NCBI GenBank assembly: GCA_900315395.1 | Contig: OMZC01000117.1 | Location: forward strand, 1-45,319 | Length of the DNA stretch: 45,319 bases | Source of the DNA: an uncultured Gammaproteobacteria bacterium | GTDB taxonomy: Bacteria > Pseudomonadota > Gammaproteobacteria > Enterobacterales > Succinivibrionaceae | Direction of reading: 5' to 3' | Shown: positions 42,628-45,319 of the stretch, in pieces | How positions within the stretch are numbered: position 1 is the stretch's first letter | Layout of the letters: each line of letters begins with the position of its first letter | The notes under the pieces: model-generated | Told to the model about the DNA's origin: nothing | Database searches by the model: none | What the model saw: the letters and a program-made list of their open reading frames with translations, nothing else | Translations under genes and position numbers: made by a program

Positions 42628-43845
42628 ATGACTGAGAAGTTACAGAAAATTTTATCCCGCGCTGGAATTGCTTCACGTAGAGCTCTTGAGCAGATGATTG
42701 ATCAGGGCCGAGTTACCGTAAATGGCAAAATGGCTACCATCGGTGACAGATACGAAGCAGATGACATTTTAGTTAAAATTGACGGTAAGGTAGTATTAAC
42801 ACCTGACAGTCAAAAAGTATCTTGCAGAGTCTTAATGTATCATAAGCCTGAAGGTGAGCTTACTACATTATCAGATCCTGAAAACAGACCAACAGTATTC
42901 GACCATATCCCAAAGCCTCCAACTGGTCGTTGGATCTACATTGGTCGTCTTGATATCAATACCTCTGGTTTACTCTTATTTACCACTGACGGTGAGTTAG
43001 CTAATGCGCTGATGCATCCTAAATATGAGGTTGAACGTGTATACGCAGCTCGTATCTATGGTGAAGTAAGTGAAGATCAAATCGATCAGTTAACCCAAGG
43101 CGTAATGCTAGAAGATGGCAAAGCTCGCTTTAATAAAGTTACTTACGTGGGTGGTGAAGGTCGCAATGTCTGGTACCACGTAACCTTAAAAGAAGGTCGT
43201 AAGAGAGAGGTCCGCCGTCTTTGGGAAGCTGTAGGTCTTAAAGTTTCTCGTCTTATCAGAATTAAGTACGCAGGTATCGATCTTGATCCTGACTTAAAGA
43301 CAGGACAGTTCAGAGAACTTACCTTAAATGAGTTAAATCGTTTAAGAAAAGCTGTTCATTTAGAGCCAGTTGAAGAGTTGGCTCCTGCATTAGACTTAAA
43401 AGCCTCATCTTCAAATAAAGGAAGAAAATCTACAAAAGCTCCTGAAAGAAAGCCTGTTTCATTTAATTCTTCTAAAGAAGAAAATGATGATAAGTCTTCA
43501 AGAAGATCTCCTTACGGAAAGCCTCAAGCTCGTTTAGCAAGAGGCGAGAAATCATCTTTCCCTAAGAAAGGTAAAACTTTTGGAGATAGCAAAGGTCGCA
43601 AGTTTTCAAAAGAATCTTCTTTTGATAAGAATGACAGAAGAAAGACTTTTACTAAAGATGATTCCTCAAAGAAGTTTGGACCTAAGTCAAACAACTCTGC
43701 AAAGCACTTTGTTTCACACACAAATCTTCGCTCTGAGAAAGAAGGTCAGTCTTTTAATAAAGGATATGCTGTAAAGAGCAGAGGCAGTGCTGTATCAAAG
43801 TCTTCTTTTGCAAGACCTAGAAGAACAAATAGAGGTTCTTACTAA
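42628..43845 (+). CDS. rluB: 23S rRNA pseudouridine synthase RluB
   Basis: The 405-residue protein has an S4 RNA-binding domain (residues 1-60, EKLQKILSRAGIASRRALEQ), the synthase core with catalytic Asp109 in IGRLDINTSGLLLF, and KEGRKREVRRLWEAVG. RluB makes pseudouridine 2605 in 23S rRNA. The core ends near residue 245, and the remaining about 160 residues are low-complexity and basic (KGRKSTKAPERKPVSF and SKKFGPKSNNSAKHFV are typical), rich in Lys, Ser, Arg and Phe. E. coli RluB also has a basic tail, shorter than this. Start is the ATG at 42628. Confidence 0.93.
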   Translation: MTEKLQKILSRAGIASRRALEQMIDQGRVTVNGKMATIGDRYEADDILVKIDGKVVLTPDSQKVSCRVLMYHKPEGELTTLSDPENRPTVFDHIPKPPTGRWIYIGRLDINTSGLLLFTTDGELANALMHPKYEVERVYAARIYGEVSEDQIDQLTQGVMLEDGKARFNKVTYVGGEGRNVWYHVTLKEGRKREVRRLWEAVGLKVSRLIRIKYAGIDLDPDLKTGQFRELTLNELNRLRKAVHLEPVEELAPALDLKASSSNKGRKSTKAPERKPVSFNSSKEENDDKSSRRSPYGKPQARLARGEKSSFPKKGKTFGDSKGRKFSKESSFDKNDRRKTFTKDDSSKKFGPKSNNSAKHFVSHTNLRSEKEGQSFNKGYAVKSRGSAVSKSSFARPRRTNRGSY

Positions 43846-43890
43846 GCTTAAGAGCTTTCTTTTAAGAGATAATCGTGAAGGCGGATATTT

Positions 43891-45087
43891 ATGAATGAGC
43901 TTTTAAATTTTGAGATATTTTCAAATGAAGAGCTTGTAGCAAAGGTAACCGCCTTTTCTTCACGAGGACATGATGTCTATGATTTTAGCTATGTTCCTTC
44001 TTGGATAGAAAAAGGCTATTCTCTAGATCCAACATTGTATTTCACTTCTGATATTCAACATGTCCAAGTTCTTCCTCCTTGCTTACAAGATATATGTCCA
44101 GATCGATGGGGAAGGTTAATTCAAAAAAGAAAGTTAGGTTACACTCCTTCTTCAACTGAGTATTTGCTTGGTGTAAGCGATTATTTTCGAATGGGCGCTT
44201 TACGAATCAAAGTCAATGGTAATTTTGTTGATGATTCTACGGATAGACCAAAGTTAACAAGTTTAAATGAGTTAATCGAAGCTTCTAGACAAGTTGAGCT
44301 TGGTAATACGAGTGATCATGATATAAATTTACTGTTTGCTCCAAGTGGCAGTTTAGGAGGAGCAAGACCAAAAGGTTGTGTAGTAGATAAAGGTCAACTT
44401 TTTTTAGCTAAGTTTCCATCAATAAACGATCAAGATATTCAGTTGTCGAAGTGCGAGAAAGTATATTTAGATTTGGCAAAAGAAGCTGGTATCAAAGCTT
44501 GTTCATCTAAAGTTATTGAATCGAAGTTTGGTGATGTTCTTCTTTTACCAAGGTTTGACAGAGATATACATAACAAACGAATTCCTTTTATGTCAGCAAT
44601 GACAGCTCTAGGCTTGTCAGAGAGCGATGAGTTGGATAATTACAGCTATGTAGATCTTGCAATGTCAGATTTCATGACGTCAAAAGAACAAAAGCAAGAA
44701 TTATTCAGAAGAATGCTCTTTAATGGACTTTTTGGAAATACAGATGACCATTTGAGAAATCATGGTTTTTTACGTATCAATGGAGAATGGCAATTATCTC
44801 CAGCCTACGACCTAACACCGAATACAGTTCCCTACAATAAACAACACCACGCTTTATGTTTTGTTGAAGGAAAAGAGCTACCTTCACTTGAGCTTTTTGA
44901 CGAGATAAAAGACTTCTTTGATGTTGATGACAAAATTTATAAATCAATATTGCTTGATATGAAGAAAGCTCAAGAATCATCTCTTACTTTGCTTAAGAAG
45001 AATAAAGTATCTCCCGATAACATAAAACTTCTGCAAAACAATTTTGATCATGATGACTTTAGGAAAATTGGTCTAAACCTATATTGA
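43891..45087 (+). CDS. HipA-family serine/threonine kinase (orphan)
   Basis: The 398-residue protein has HipA-type motifs: PDRWGRLIQKRK (70-81), the Gly-rich loop SGSLGGARPK (152-161), Lys174 in LAKFPS, the catalytic block FGNTDDHLRN (281-290) and YDLTP (306-310) for the metal-binding Asp. HipA kinases phosphorylate aminoacyl-tRNA synthetases in the classic hipBA toxin-antitoxin pairs. No hipB-like helix-turn-helix gene lies upstream or within the window, the gene begins 45 bases after rluB, and the N-terminal domain appears fused in one chain. A partner antitoxin, if any, would have to be beyond 45319. Intact motifs suggest an active kinase. Confidence 0.87.
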   Translation: MNELLNFEIFSNEELVAKVTAFSSRGHDVYDFSYVPSWIEKGYSLDPTLYFTSDIQHVQVLPPCLQDICPDRWGRLIQKRKLGYTPSSTEYLLGVSDYFRMGALRIKVNGNFVDDSTDRPKLTSLNELIEASRQVELGNTSDHDINLLFAPSGSLGGARPKGCVVDKGQLFLAKFPSINDQDIQLSKCEKVYLDLAKEAGIKACSSKVIESKFGDVLLLPRFDRDIHNKRIPFMSAMTALGLSESDELDNYSYVDLAMSDFMTSKEQKQELFRRMLFNGLFGNTDDHLRNHGFLRINGEWQLSPAYDLTPNTVPYNKQHHALCFVEGKELPSLELFDEIKDFFDVDDKIYKSILLDMKKAQESSLTLLKKNKVSPDNIKLLQNNFDHDDFRKIGLNLY

Positions 45088-45104
45088 TTCCCATTAAGAA
45101 CATC

Positions 45105-45282
45105 AACGACGAAAAATAATTCAGCCCGAATAACAAAATATTCGGGCTGAATTATATCCCCACAACGGGGTACCGCCTAAACGGTGCTTTGAATAAATTT
45201 TTATCTAGACTCGTAGTGCTGTTTTAGAGGGGATCTAAAACAGTTCATATGATACCTGAATTTTGATATTTGTAAATAAATA
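45105..45282 (-). ncRNA. Candidate structured RNA gene on the minus strand
   Basis: Read leftwards: a promoter-like TTTACA (45277-45272), 16-bp spacer, TATCAT (45255-45250); then hairpin 1 with perfect 10-bp arms (45243-45234 with 45228-45219), hairpin 2 ACCG/CGGT (45185-45182 with 45175-45172), hairpin 3 CCCC/GGGG (45170-45167 with 45161-45158), and a 17-bp perfect terminator stem (45155-45139 with 45132-45116) followed by TTTTC. No ORF fits. The array of hairpins after a strong repeat-like stem recalls a Cas9 tracrRNA, but no cas gene or CRISPR array is in the window, so only a structured RNA is claimed. Confidence 0.45.
45116..45155. terminator. Terminator with 17-bp stem at the right end
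   Basis: ATAATTCAGCCCGAATA (45116-45132), loop ACAAAA, exact complement at 45139-45155. The minus strand has the better U-run (TTTTC after the stem); on the plus strand it may also end the hipA-like transcript. Confidence 0.85.
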
Positions 45283-45319
45283 TTAGTTTATTTTTTTATA
45301 AAATGTGATGGTGTTAACA

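Noticed and set aside
45219-45254. CRISPR repeat: the 36 bases beginning GTTTTAGA look like a type II repeat
   Set aside because: Only one copy is present and no second copy occurs in the 65 bases that remain to the end of the window. The sequence is better read as one hairpin arm pair in a minus-strand RNA.
1-45319. Prophage or genomic island
   Set aside because: No integrase, capsid, tail, portal or transposase gene is recognisable, and composition is even apart from AT-rich gaps.

Overview
This window is chromosomal DNA of a low-GC Gammaproteobacterium. The order yhbY (divergent) / rlmE-ftsH-folP-glmM-secG, the grpE-dnaK-dnaJ-greA block, bamE, the linked zapA-ygfA pair, tatABC and a Gln/Met tRNA cluster are all gammaproteobacterial. 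The AT-rich composition and anaerobe-like content suggest Aeromonadales, possibly Succinivibrionaceae; that placement is inference. No prophage, complete insertion sequence or CRISPR array is visible.

Layout. 1-3.1 kb: a Tat-exported HD-domain protein, then tatABC. 3.2-6.1 kb (minus): an OafA-type O-acyltransferase with an SGNH domain, and a HAD phosphatase. 6.3-7.9 kb: a small membrane protein, four tRNAs (Gln-UUG, Gln-CUG, Met, Gln-CUG) and a small hypothetical gene. 8.1-17.5 kb: YdiJ-type FAD/FeS dehydrogenase, an isoprenylcysteine-methyltransferase-like protein, and two complete acetolactate synthase pairs (ilvIH) separated by a TPR/SUFU-like gene and a possible leader-peptide region. 17.6-25 kb (minus): rmuC, two lipoproteins, a chemoreceptor and two DUF805 membrane proteins. 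25.1-28.6 kb (minus): ppk, a lipoprotein and bamE. 28.7-33.5 kb: a sigma-32-type promoter, grpE, dnaK, dnaJ and greA. 33.6-35.1 kb: a Schlafen/AlbA_2-type regulator bracketed by 47-bp direct repeats. 35.2-41.2 kb: yhbY and the rlmE-ftsH-folP-glmM-secG series. 41.3-45.1 kb: ygfA, zapA, a decayed reading frame, rluB and an orphan HipA-family kinase. The last 200 bases hold a highly structured candidate RNA gene on the minus strand.

Most genes are housekeeping. The points that stand out are: a folP at its canonical locus whose dihydropteroate synthase active site is eroded; two acetolactate synthases that differ (Trp versus Phe) at a residue known to set 2-ketobutyrate preference, with a possible 18-codon leader peptide before the second; the repeat-bracketed AlbA_2 gene; the multi-hairpin minus-strand RNA at the right end; and several hairpins placed where they could control genes (before tatA, between dnaK and dnaJ, in the greA leader, and inside the 5' end of a lipoprotein gene). 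All calls come from reading the sequence; no database search was run.
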